Source: an uncultured Eubacteriales bacterium (lineage in GTDB: Bacteria > Bacillota > Clostridia > Christensenellales > CAG-917). Taken from it: a stretch of 17,361 bases of DNA. Positions 1-5,948 of this stretch are shown one piece after another. The stretch covers positions 1 through 17,361 of the forward strand of contig URAF01000019.1 of assembly GCA_900545885.1 (NCBI GenBank). The letters are read 5' to 3'. The first letter of the stretch is position 1. Each line of letters opens with the position of its first letter. A program made the translations under genes and the position numbers. Under the pieces are notes generated by a model. It ran no database searches, had not been told where the DNA came from, and worked only from the letters and a program-made list of their open reading frames with translations.

Positions 1-119
1 CGTTCCCGCCGTTTTGAGTTGGAATTTTTGATTTTGTTTCCATTATCCGATTGTTCCGCCGTGCGGTTTTTCGGGTGGCATTTTCTTAAAAATTATGCCT
101 GAAACGCAAATCCGCTCGG

Positions 120-1520
120 TTAGATTGCGGGATTTTCCACGTTCGCTTTGTGCGCGCGTTTGTTCAAAGGTATGTATTCCTGATGCGGTGCGACGGCGTC
201 GTAAGCGGGACGTATAATCTTTCCTTTGTTGGTGAGTTCTTCTATTCTGTGCGCGCTCCAACCCGCAATTCTCGCTACGGAGAACAGAGGAGTGTAGAGT
301 TCGGTCGGGATTTTCAGCATCGTGTAGATGAGCCCTGAATAGAAGTCAACGTTGGGGCTTACGCCTTTGTACATCTTGCGTTTTTCGCCTATGACTTCGG
401 GCGCAATGCGCGCGACTTTCTCGTAGTATTCGTAGTCGGCTTCCAGACCTTTTGCGATGGCGAGTTTTTTGGCATACGCGCAAAGAATGTCGGCACGCGG
501 ATCGCTCAGAGAGTAGACGGCGTGTCCTATGCCGTACACAAGACCCGAGCAGTCAAAGGCTTTTTTGTCGAGCAGACGGCAGATGTAATCCTTGATTGCA
601 CTGTCGGTGCAGGGTGTGGTTGCTTTGAGGTCGTCGAACATTTTGGAAACCTTGATATTCGCGCCGCCGTGACGGGGTCCTTTGAGAGAACCGAGGGACG
701 CCGCGACTGCGGAATAGGTGTCCGTGCCCGAGCTTGTGACGACGTGGTTGGTGAAAGTGGAGTTGTTGCCGCCGCCGTGTTCCGCGTGGAGAACAAGGCA
801 GATATCGAGTATCCGCGCTTCGAGTTCTGTGTACTTTTTGTTGGGGCGCATAAGACGGAGAATGTTTTCCGCGGTGCTGAGTTCGGGCTTGGGTTTGTGA
901 ATTATAAGACTGCTGTCGGAGTGGTAGTGCGCGTACACCTGATAGCCGTAGTCGGCAAGCAGGGGAAACTGCGCAATCAACTGAATGCTTTGGCGCAGAA
1001 CGTTGGCGATGCTTATGTCGTCGGGGTTTTTGTCATAGCTGTAAAGAGTGAGGACGCTTCGTGCGATAACGTTCATCATATCCGTAGACGGCGCTTTCAT
1101 TATGATGTCGCGTACGAAACTGTCGGGCAGACGTCTGTAATCGGCAAGCATCTTGAAGAAATGGTTGAGTTCGACGTGAGTGGGCAGTTTGCCGAAGAGC
1201 AGAAGATACGCCGTTTCCTCGAACCCGAAACGTTTTTCGGCGATGAAACCGTTTATCAGATCCTGAATGGGAATGCCGCGGTAATAAAGTTCGCCGGGGC
1301 ACTCTATACGGTTGCCGTTTTCGTCTGTTTTATGGGAGTTGATTTCGCTGATTTCGGTGAGACCGGTGACAACGCCGTTACCGTTGAGGTCGCGCAGTCC
1401 GCGTTTGACGTCGTGCTTTTCGTAAAGCGACGGGTCGATGTTGTTGTTTGCGACGCAAACGTCGCTCATTTTCTTCATCCAGCCTGCGTAATGTGAAACG
1501 ACTCTTTCGAATTGTTGCAT
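120..1520 (-). CDS. gltA: Citrate synthase, long clostridial type (466 aa)
   Basis: Condenses acetyl-CoA and oxaloacetate to citrate in the cytoplasm, the entry to the oxidative branch leading to 2-oxoglutarate and glutamate. All three catalytic residues of the family can be placed: His248 in the HAEHGGGN stretch, His333 in GIGHAVYSLSDPR (the family signature), and Asp392 in NVDFYSG. The GPRHGGAN motif lies between the two histidines. The chosen ATG at 1520 has an AAGGAGG ribosome binding site a few bases upstream. The frame stays open for 25 more codons, but that extension reaches the predicted transcription start and has no homology-like content. The protein has an N-terminal extension relative to the roughly 430-residue E. 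coli enzyme, as in other clostridial citrate synthases. A methylcitrate synthase activity cannot be excluded, but no prp genes are nearby. No clear terminator was seen between the stop codon and the window edge. Confidence 0.95.
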   Translation of the reverse strand: MQQFERVVSHYAGWMKKMSDVCVANNNIDPSLYEKHDVKRGLRDLNGNGVVTGLTEISEINSHKTDENGNRIECPGELYYRGIPIQDLINGFIAEKRFGFEETAYLLLFGKLPTHVELNHFFKMLADYRRLPDSFVRDIIMKAPSTDMMNVIARSVLTLYSYDKNPDDISIANVLRQSIQLIAQFPLLADYGYQVYAHYHSDSSLIIHKPKPELSTAENILRLMRPNKKYTELEARILDICLVLHAEHGGGNNSTFTNHVVTSSGTDTYSAVAASLGSLKGPRHGGANIKVSKMFDDLKATTPCTDSAIKDYICRLLDKKAFDCSGLVYGIGHAVYSLSDPRADILCAYAKKLAIAKGLEADYEYYEKVARIAPEVIGEKRKMYKGVSPNVDFYSGLIYTMLKIPTELYTPLFSVARIAGWSAHRIEELTNKGKIIRPAYDAVAPHQEYIPLNKRAHKANVENPAI

Positions 1521-1600
1521 AAGCACCTCCTTATTGCGGACATACCGCTGAAGAAAACAGACGCGCATTTCAAACACGTGTCTTAAATCGTACAAAACGC

Positions 1601-1629
1601 ATTATATCACACAATTTTGAGAAAATCAA
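1601..1629 (-). promoter_or_regulatory. gltA promoter
   Basis: On the minus strand TTGATT (1624-1629) and TATAAT (1601-1606) are separated by exactly 17 bases, placing the transcription start near 1594 and leaving a leader of about 75 bases. Within that leader a stem with one mismatch (AGACACG pairing with CGCGTCT) is followed by GTTTTCTT, and a small GCGG/CCGC hairpin (1537-1549) sits just before the ribosome binding site. These could form a weak attenuator, but that is only inference. Confidence 0.75.
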
Positions 1630-1894
1630 CACTTGTCTTTTTTGACGTTTTTTCGTTAAAAACGGGCATAAAACGAAAAATCGCCCGAAAAATCGGAGTT
1701 TCGGACGGCTTTTGCGCAGCATTGAGCGATGTGGTGATTGTTGACGTAAATTCAGCCTTATAGGAGCTTTTCGGCAAGAATTGTCGGTAATAAAACCAGT
1801 ATTATAAGAGCTTTTTGGCGAGAATTATCGGCAAAACTGGCATTCGGTCGGTAAAACGGTCGTTAAGTAAGAGGGGGTTGACGCAACACAGAAG
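1630..1894. other. Intergenic region between gltA and ybaK
   Basis: No gene is supported here. The stretch holds a 5-base-pair dyad CGGGC/GCCCG (about 1668-1692) with A- and T-rich flanks, which could be a weak terminator on either strand. It also holds a 10-base direct repeat CGAAAAATCG and the 44-base tandem repeat listed separately. Confidence 0.5.
1758..1845. repeat. Imperfect 44-base tandem duplication
   Basis: Unit 1 begins at 1758 (TTATAGGAGC) and unit 2 at 1802 (TTATAAGAGC). The first 30 positions of the units match at 26, and all four differences are transitions. The last part of the unit is less similar, with a short gap. A shorter, more diverged third piece (GGTCGGTAAAAC) may follow at about 1847. 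It lies downstream of ybaK and upstream of the gltA promoter. Its function is unknown. Confidence 0.7.
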
Positions 1895-2404
1895 TCAGTC
1901 GCGCGTGAGGTCGGCGTATTTGAAAGGAATGACTTTCGAGAGGTCGTCGGGGTGTATTTCCACCTGATAACCGATTTTGCCCGCGCTGAATATTATCGTG
2001 TCACACTCTTTTGCGGACGTGTCGATGACGGTGGGGAACTGTTTTTTCATACCTACGGGAGAGCACCCGCCGTGAACGTATCCCGTAAGAGGCAGAAGAT
2101 TTTTGGATTTCAGCATTTCGACGGACTTTTCGCCGACTGCGGCGGCGGCTTTTTTGAGGTCGAGTTCGCGTGCAACGGGAATGACGAATACGTAATGCCC
2201 GAGCGTTTTGCCTTCGGTGACAAGGGTTTTGAACACCTTTCTTTCGTCAAGTCCGAGAAATGCCGCGACTTCCGTGCCCGAGGGCGCTTCTTCCGACGTC
2301 ATAGACTTGCCATCTTTGAGATAACAGTAGCTTTCGTAATGCACGCCGCTTCTTTCGAGTGCACGCATTGCATTGGTTTTTTCGGTTGAATTCTTGTTGC
2401 TCAT
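1895..2404 (-). CDS. ybaK: YbaK/EbsC-type Cys-tRNA(Pro) deacylase (169 aa)
   Basis: Likely trans-editing protein that hydrolyses Cys-tRNA(Pro) made by mistake by prolyl-tRNA synthetase, in the cytoplasm. It carries the family's hallmark features: an N-terminal KTNAMR segment, the catalytic-lysine region in VFKTLV, the VIPVARELDLKKAA strand-helix, and the strongly conserved LTGYVHGGCSPVGMKK loop near the middle-to-C-terminal part. The length is normal for the family. The start is uncertain. The ATG at 2404 gives an N-terminus like relatives, but no good ribosome binding site precedes it. A GTG at 2422 in the same frame lies inside a perfect hairpin (2419-2435) and is less likely. It is downstream of the GNAT gene with a 91-base gap and may share its transcript. 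It could alternatively be a related INSERT-domain deacylase with a different tRNA preference. Confidence 0.88.
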   Translation of the reverse strand: MSNKNSTEKTNAMRALERSGVHYESYCYLKDGKSMTSEEAPSGTEVAAFLGLDERKVFKTLVTEGKTLGHYVFVIPVARELDLKKAAAAVGEKSVEMLKSKNLLPLTGYVHGGCSPVGMKKQFPTVIDTSAKECDTIIFSAGKIGYQVEIHPDDLSKVIPFKYADLTRD

Positions 2405-2418
2405 AAATTCGTGAGAAA

Positions 2419-2435
2419 GCACCGACCGACGGTGC
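2419..2435 (-). promoter_or_regulatory. Small hairpin upstream of ybaK
   Basis: A perfect 6-base-pair inverted repeat (GCACCG / CGGTGC, 5-base loop) ends 14 bases before the ybaK ATG. On the minus strand TTTCTC follows it. It may be a weak terminator for the GNAT transcript or a translational element. Only the dyad itself is certain. Confidence 0.4.
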
Positions 2436-2495
2436 CGTATTCAATGTAGCTTGATTTTGTTGATTGGATTTGGTCGTATTGAGTTTTTCGGTGCT

Positions 2496-3104
2496 CTATC
2501 CGAGAACGGGCAGTGCGTCGATTTTGCCGACCACTTCCGCGGGAGACGCGGCGTAAACGCTTGCCGTAAAGAAACGTTGTTTTTCTTCAAAACCGCATCT
2601 TTCGTAAAACGCACGCGCGTTTTTGTTGTCCGCTCCGCATATGAGCATAACTCCCTTTACGCCTTTTGCGGTGAGGTGAGAGCATAGGGCGCGCATGAGT
2701 TTGCGTCCTACGCCTTTATGCCTTCCTTCGTCGTTTATGTCAATGTGCAGGTGCGCAGTGTAACCTTGTTTTGCGTATTTGCCGAGAAGGTATTCCGTGG
2801 CTTTCTGTTCGACGGGCGCGAAAAATCTGTTTTCCGCTGCAACGGGCGTATAGTGTTTGTGCATTGCCACGAGATAATCGTCGGGTTGCGTACTGCATAT
2901 TATGTAACCCACGACTTCGCCGTTTTCCTTCTGCGCCACAAAACAGTTGTCCGCTTCGCATTCGGTGTAGTAGTCGTTGTAAAGCGCGCATACGGCGGTC
3001 TTTTTCGCGGGCGTCGGATTTGCCGCATAGGGCGACGTCGCAAGGCATATGTCGCGCAGTTTTTCTTTATCGGACGGTTTGTACCGTCTTACGCTGATTT
3101 CCAT
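2496..3104 (-). CDS. GNAT-family N-acetyltransferase (202 aa)
   Basis: Predicted acetyl-CoA-dependent N-acetyltransferase. The substrate cannot be told from the sequence. The N-terminus MEISVRRYKPSDKEKLRDIC is the usual first strand-helix of GNAT proteins. The middle contains VVGYIICS (strand 4), followed after an insertion by LHIDINDEGRHKGVGRKLMRAL. The HKGVGRKL portion is the pyrophosphate-binding motif A (Q/RxxGxG/A), with its first basic residue replaced by His. The C-terminus has NKNARAFYERCGFEE, the typical motif B/C end. The ATG at 3104 has an AAGAGGG ribosome binding site. The roughly 40-residue segment between strand 4 and motif A is longer than in minimal GNATs. It sits between ybaK and glnN on the same strand, but a strong terminator after glnN and its own promoter make it a separate unit. 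Confidence 0.85.
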   Translation of the reverse strand: MEISVRRYKPSDKEKLRDICLATSPYAANPTPAKKTAVCALYNDYYTECEADNCFVAQKENGEVVGYIICSTQPDDYLVAMHKHYTPVAAENRFFAPVEQKATEYLLGKYAKQGYTAHLHIDINDEGRHKGVGRKLMRALCSHLTAKGVKGVMLICGADNKNARAFYERCGFEEKQRFFTASVYAASPAEVVGKIDALPVLG

Positions 3105-3209
3105 TTCAAAGCCCTCTTTTTTAATGTTAAACGTCCTGTTCGGTCAAAACCGCATTGCAAAAGGAAAGATTTCAAGACGTTTTGCACATTCAAAAATCCC
3201 CTTGATTAC

Positions 3210-3238
3210 AGTTTAATACGCGCGCGCCCGTGTGTCAA
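3210..3238 (-). promoter_or_regulatory. Promoter for the GNAT-ybaK unit
   Basis: On the minus strand TTGACA (3233-3238) and TAAACT (3210-3215) are separated by 17 bases. The -35 box is perfect and the -10 box matches the consensus at four of six positions. The start would be near 3203, giving a leader of about 100 bases. Confidence 0.55.
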
Positions 3239-3336
3239 TAAGCGATGTATCAAAACGACGTACAAAATCCGAAAAACTAAACGTAAAATTCAAAATACAA
3301 AACGCAAATACGAAACCAAACGTAAATGCCAAAGGT

Positions 3337-3363
3337 AAAAAATACGCGCCCTTTCGGACGCGT
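3337..3363 (-). terminator. glnN intrinsic terminator
   Basis: On the minus strand ACGCGTCC and GGGCGCGT pair over 8 base pairs (one G-U) around a GAAA tetraloop. The sequence ATTTTTT follows directly. It lies about 160 bases after the glnN stop. The opposite strand has only a delayed T5, so it is mainly a minus-strand terminator. Confidence 0.88.
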
Positions 3364-3522
3364 AAGTTTTTGTTGTGTTATTGTTGTTTATGTCGGCATT
3401 GTCAACTTGACTTGCAGAACGTTCGGATTTCCCGCTTGCAGTATTCGTATAGTCGAGGGGCAGAACGTCCGCGACTGTCGATTGCCGTATAGTCGCGGTA
3501 GGTTTTGCAATTTGCGCGGCGG

Positions 3523-5604
3523 TCAGTTGACAGAGAAGAGCAGGTCGCCGTAGGTCGGGAAGGGCCAGTATTTCTTTGCCGTGTTGATTTCCATTTCGTC
3601 GGCGGCGGCTCTCAAAGCGTTCATTGCGGTGATGACTTCGTCGCGGTACACGTATCCGCATTTTTCCCAACCTTCGGTTGCAGCCGCTTTTTCGAGAGCT
3701 TTTTTCAACTTTTCGATTTGTTTGACGGCTTCGGCGTAAAGTTTGTCGAGTTTTGCAATCAGTTTAGCCTGCGCGGGAGAGGTTATGTCTGCAGATTTAA
3801 GCCCCTGTACGGTTTCGACAAGTTCGTTTTCGTAGGACGTGACGGCGGGCAGAATGTCTTTCTGTGCCATATCGAGCATTGTGTTGGCTTCGATGTGAAT
3901 GAGTTTGCAGTAGTTCTCGATGAGAATGTCCTTGCGGCTTCTGATTTCCTCTTCGGTGAAAACGCCGTGACGTTCGAAAAGCGCGATGTTTTCGGCGGTG
4001 TCGAGCAAGGGCAGGCAGTCCATTGTGGTGGGCAGGTTTAGCAGTCCGCGTTTTGCGGCTTCCTTAACCCACTCGTCGGAATAGTTGTTGCCGTTGAATA
4101 TAATTCTGCCGTGCTCTTTCATCACTCGTCTTATGATGTCCTGTATGCACGCCTTGAAGTCGTCGGCTTTTTCAAGTTCGTCGGAAGCAAGTCTGAACTC
4201 GTCCGCCATTATGGTGTTGAGAATGGTGTTGGTGTCCGCGATGGAGAACGCAGAACCCAGCATTCTGAATTCGAACTTGTTGCCCGTGAACGCAAGCGGG
4301 GAAGTGCGGTTGCGGTCGGTGCTGTCCATTGCGAACTTGGGAAGTACGTGAACGCCGATTTCGACTTCGCACGCCGCGCGTTTTGAGTACGTTCTGCCGT
4401 CGGCAATGGCTTGCAGAATGCCCGTGAGTTCGTCGCCGAGGAACATACTGACGATTGCGGGGGGAGCTTCGTTCGCACCCAGACGGTGGTCGTTGCCCGC
4501 GCTTGCCACGCTTATGCGCAGAAGGTCCTGATGTTTGTCTACGGCGGCAATCATAAGCGCCATAATCAGCAGGAACTGCGCGTTGTCGGAAGGGCTTTTG
4601 CCTGGTTCGAAAATGTTGTGTCCGAAGTTGGTCACAAGCGACCAGTTGTTATGCTTGCCGCTGCCGTTCACGCCTTCGAAAGGCTTTTCGTGCAAAAGGC
4701 ATGTCATACCGTGTTTGGCGGCGACTTTTCGCATGGTTTCCATGGTCAACTGGTTCTGGTCGGTCGCAACGTTTACGGTTGTGTAAATGGGCGCGAGTTC
4801 GTGCTGTGCGGGCGCGACTTCGTTGTGTTTGGTCTTGGAGAGTACGCCGAGTTTCCAGAGTTCCTCGTCGAGATTGCGCATGAATGCGGCGACTCTGGGC
4901 TTGATTGCGCCGAAATAATGGTCGTCGAGTTCCTGTCCTTTGGGCGGTTTTGCGCCGAACAGAGTTCTGCCCGTATAAAGCAGGTCGCGGCGCTTTTCAA
5001 ACGCTTTGGAGTCGATAAGGAAATATTCTTGTTCGGGACCTACCGCGGAAGAAACCTTTTCCGTTTTTCTGCCGAACAGATGCAGGAAACGTACGGCTTC
5101 GCGGCTTACGGCTTCCATTGAACGGAGCAGAGGAGTTTTCTTGTCGAGTGCCTGTCCGTTGTAGCTGCAAAACGCGGTCGGAATGCAGAGTATGCCGTCT
5201 TTTATGAACGCGTAGGACGTGGGGTCCCATGCGGTGTATCCGCGGGCTTCGAAGGTGGCGCGCAATCCGCCGCTCGGGAACGAGCTCGCGTCGGGTTCGC
5301 CTTTGATGAGCTCCTTGCCGCTGAATTCCATGATAACTCCGCCGTCTTTGGTCGGGGTGATGAAGGAGTCGTGCTTTTCGGCGGAGAGTCCCGTCATGGG
5401 CTGGAACCAATGAGTAAAGTGCGTGACGCCTTTTTCAATAGCCCAGTCTTTCATGGCGTTGGCGATGACGTTTGCCGTTTCGAGAGGCAGGGGACGGTCG
5501 CCCGCGCAACATTCTTTGAACTCTTTGTAGGTGTTTTTCGGGAGGCGTTCGCTCATAACCTGTTCGTTGAACACCATACTTCCAAACAATTCGGACATTA
5601 CCAT
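3523..5604 (-). CDS. glnN: Glutamine synthetase type III (693 aa)
   Basis: Makes glutamine from glutamate, ammonia and ATP in the cytoplasm. The length near 700 residues and the domain order identify the type III family, as opposed to the roughly 450-residue type I. Catalytic-domain motifs appear in order: VGPEQEYFLID (metal-binding glutamates), NEVAPAQHELAPIY, VNGSGKHNNWS (ATP/glutamate loop), AGNDHRLGANEAPPAI, and NRTSPLAFTGNKFEFRMLGSA. The C-terminal part from about residue 500 is the helical extension special to type III, with a segment rich in K, A and E near residues 640-660. The start at 5604 has AAGGAG six bases upstream; a second ATG six bases downstream is spaced less well. It is read divergently from purB, with a proximal promoter and a possible distal attenuated promoter. 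No GlnB, Amt or GltB genes lie in the window. Confidence 0.97.
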   Translation of the reverse strand: MVMSELFGSMVFNEQVMSERLPKNTYKEFKECCAGDRPLPLETANVIANAMKDWAIEKGVTHFTHWFQPMTGLSAEKHDSFITPTKDGGVIMEFSGKELIKGEPDASSFPSGGLRATFEARGYTAWDPTSYAFIKDGILCIPTAFCSYNGQALDKKTPLLRSMEAVSREAVRFLHLFGRKTEKVSSAVGPEQEYFLIDSKAFEKRRDLLYTGRTLFGAKPPKGQELDDHYFGAIKPRVAAFMRNLDEELWKLGVLSKTKHNEVAPAQHELAPIYTTVNVATDQNQLTMETMRKVAAKHGMTCLLHEKPFEGVNGSGKHNNWSLVTNFGHNIFEPGKSPSDNAQFLLIMALMIAAVDKHQDLLRISVASAGNDHRLGANEAPPAIVSMFLGDELTGILQAIADGRTYSKRAACEVEIGVHVLPKFAMDSTDRNRTSPLAFTGNKFEFRMLGSAFSIADTNTILNTIMADEFRLASDELEKADDFKACIQDIIRRVMKEHGRIIFNGNNYSDEWVKEAAKRGLLNLPTTMDCLPLLDTAENIALFERHGVFTEEEIRSRKDILIENYCKLIHIEANTMLDMAQKDILPAVTSYENELVETVQGLKSADITSPAQAKLIAKLDKLYAEAVKQIEKLKKALEKAAATEGWEKCGYVYRDEVITAMNALRAAADEMEINTAKKYWPFPTYGDLLFSVN

Positions 5605-5618
5605 AGATTACTCCTTCC

Positions 5619-5633
5619 GACGCTTACAGCGTC
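5619..5633 (-). promoter_or_regulatory. Hairpin at the 5' end of the glnN mRNA, next to the RBS
   Basis: A perfect 6-base-pair inverted repeat (GACGCT, GTA, AGCGTC) lies about 4 bases after the predicted proximal start site and 2 bases before the AAGGAG ribosome binding site. It could stabilise the 5' end or gate translation. The dyad is seen directly; the role is inference. Confidence 0.6.
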
Positions 5634-5643
5634 AATTATAAGT

Positions 5644-5672
5644 ATTATAGTTAATTTTCACGGATAATGCAA
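5644..5672 (-). promoter_or_regulatory. Proximal glnN promoter
   Basis: On the minus strand TTGCAT (5667-5672) and TATAAT (5644-5649) are separated by exactly 17 bases, with transcription starting near 5637 and a leader of about 33 bases. A second TATAAT-like word follows eight bases later. No GlnR-type TGTNA-N7-TNACA operator was found near it. Confidence 0.85.
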
Positions 5673-5730
5673 GCCATTGAGCGGCTTTGGGCAAAGACAA
5701 AGGGCAGGAAAGAGGCGAAGTCTGCGAGGA

Positions 5731-5768
5731 AAAGAAAAAGACGCCTCTCCCTGCGGAAAGACGTCTTT
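5731..5768 (-). terminator. Strong intrinsic terminator just behind the distal glnN-directed promoter
   Basis: On the minus strand AAAGACGTCTTTCC (5768-5755) pairs with GGAGAGGCGTCTTT (5750-5737) over 14 continuous base pairs, two of them G-U, around a GCAG tetraloop. The sequence TTCTTTT follows. On the plus strand the two G-U pairs become A-C mismatches, so the structure is made for minus-strand RNA. It begins only about 7 bases after the predicted start of the distal promoter (5782-5811). The segments 5704-5717 and 5690-5698, transcribed next, are complementary to its upstream half and could form an alternative fold. Confidence 0.8.
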
Positions 5769-5781
5769 GCCTTACGCGAAG

Positions 5782-5811
5782 ATTATAAGCGCGGCTCGGC
5801 GCGAATGTCAA
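5782..5811 (-). promoter_or_regulatory. Distal consensus promoter aimed at glnN
   Basis: On the minus strand TTGACA (5806-5811) and TATAAT (5782-5787) both match the consensus perfectly with an 18-base spacer. The start is predicted near 5771-5775. It is followed at once by an intrinsic terminator. It is therefore either an attenuated second glnN promoter or the promoter of a short RNA of about 45 bases. Confidence 0.72.
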
Positions 5812-5819
5812 GGATTTAA

Positions 5820-5848
5820 TTGACAGTGCGCGGAAAATTTGTTATATT
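5820..5848 (+). promoter_or_regulatory. purB promoter
   Basis: TTGACA (5820-5825) and TATATT (5843-5848) are separated by 17 bases, with the start near 5855 and a leader of about 94 bases. The -35 box is 8 bases from the -35 box of the divergent distal glnN promoter. Confidence 0.87.
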
Positions 5849-5864
5849 TTGGGTGCAATAAGGC

Positions 5865-5937
5865 AAAGTGTTCGGCGTAATCTGCCGCTCGTCGACGGAG
5901 ACGGGTCGGCAAACGTAATGGACACTTTTATATTTTT
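5865..5937 (+). promoter_or_regulatory. Structured purB leader, possible attenuator or riboswitch-like RNA
   Basis: AAAGTGTTC (5865-5873) pairs with GGACACTTT (5920-5928) over 9 base pairs. Inside are a GGC/GCC hairpin (5874-5886) and a CTCGTC/GACGGG hairpin (5888-5905) with six loop bases. Alternatively GCCG (5884-5887) can extend the second hairpin by pairing with CGGC (5907-5910). The closing stem is followed by TATATTTTT, so it could act as a terminator just ahead of the CGGAGG ribosome binding site (5938-5943). It does not match the conserved core of the purine riboswitch or any other class I can recall. Confidence 0.5.
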
Positions 5938-5948
5938 CGGAGGTTTTT

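Larger units (their letters stand above)
3105..3522. other. Intergenic region between the GNAT gene and glnN
   Basis: No gene is supported. From the glnN stop leftward it holds a perfect 8-base-pair dyad (3469-3498), a 10-base direct repeat CGTATAGTCG (3446 and 3486), the glnN terminator (3337-3363), an A-rich stretch (about 3265-3335) of drifting AAACGTAAA-like words, and the GNAT promoter. The A-rich stretch is unlike the neighbouring genes in composition and looks non-coding. Confidence 0.5.
5605..5948. other. Divergent glnN-purB regulatory region
   Basis: This 344-base gap holds no gene. From left to right it contains the glnN 5' hairpin, the proximal glnN promoter, a five-base-pair dyad (5671-5687), the segment complementary to the terminator, the terminator, the distal promoter, the purB promoter and the structured purB leader. 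Almost all of it is accounted for by these listed elements. Confidence 0.75.

Noticed and set aside
1..119. Terminator or gene at the left edge
   Set aside because: I found no stem followed by a T-run downstream of gltA and no coding sequence with a ribosome binding site.
1521..1595. 25-residue N-terminal extension of citrate synthase
   Set aside because: It would start at the predicted transcription start and leave the excellent AAGGAGG site inside the gene. The ATG at 1520 is better.
5690..5771. Plus-strand terminator or leader for purB
   Set aside because: The purB promoter lies downstream of it, no T-run follows on the plus strand, and the stem is weaker there because the G-U pairs become A-C mismatches.
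5865..5880. PurR operator (PurBox) in the purB leader
   Set aside because: A GTTCGG core is present in the reverse PurBox orientation, but the flanks match poorly, there is no paired second box, and it lies downstream of the start site.
5865..5928. Classical purine riboswitch before purB
   Set aside because: A closing stem with two inner hairpins is present, but the conserved junction and loop bases of that class (such as the UAUA and loop-loop contacts) are not.
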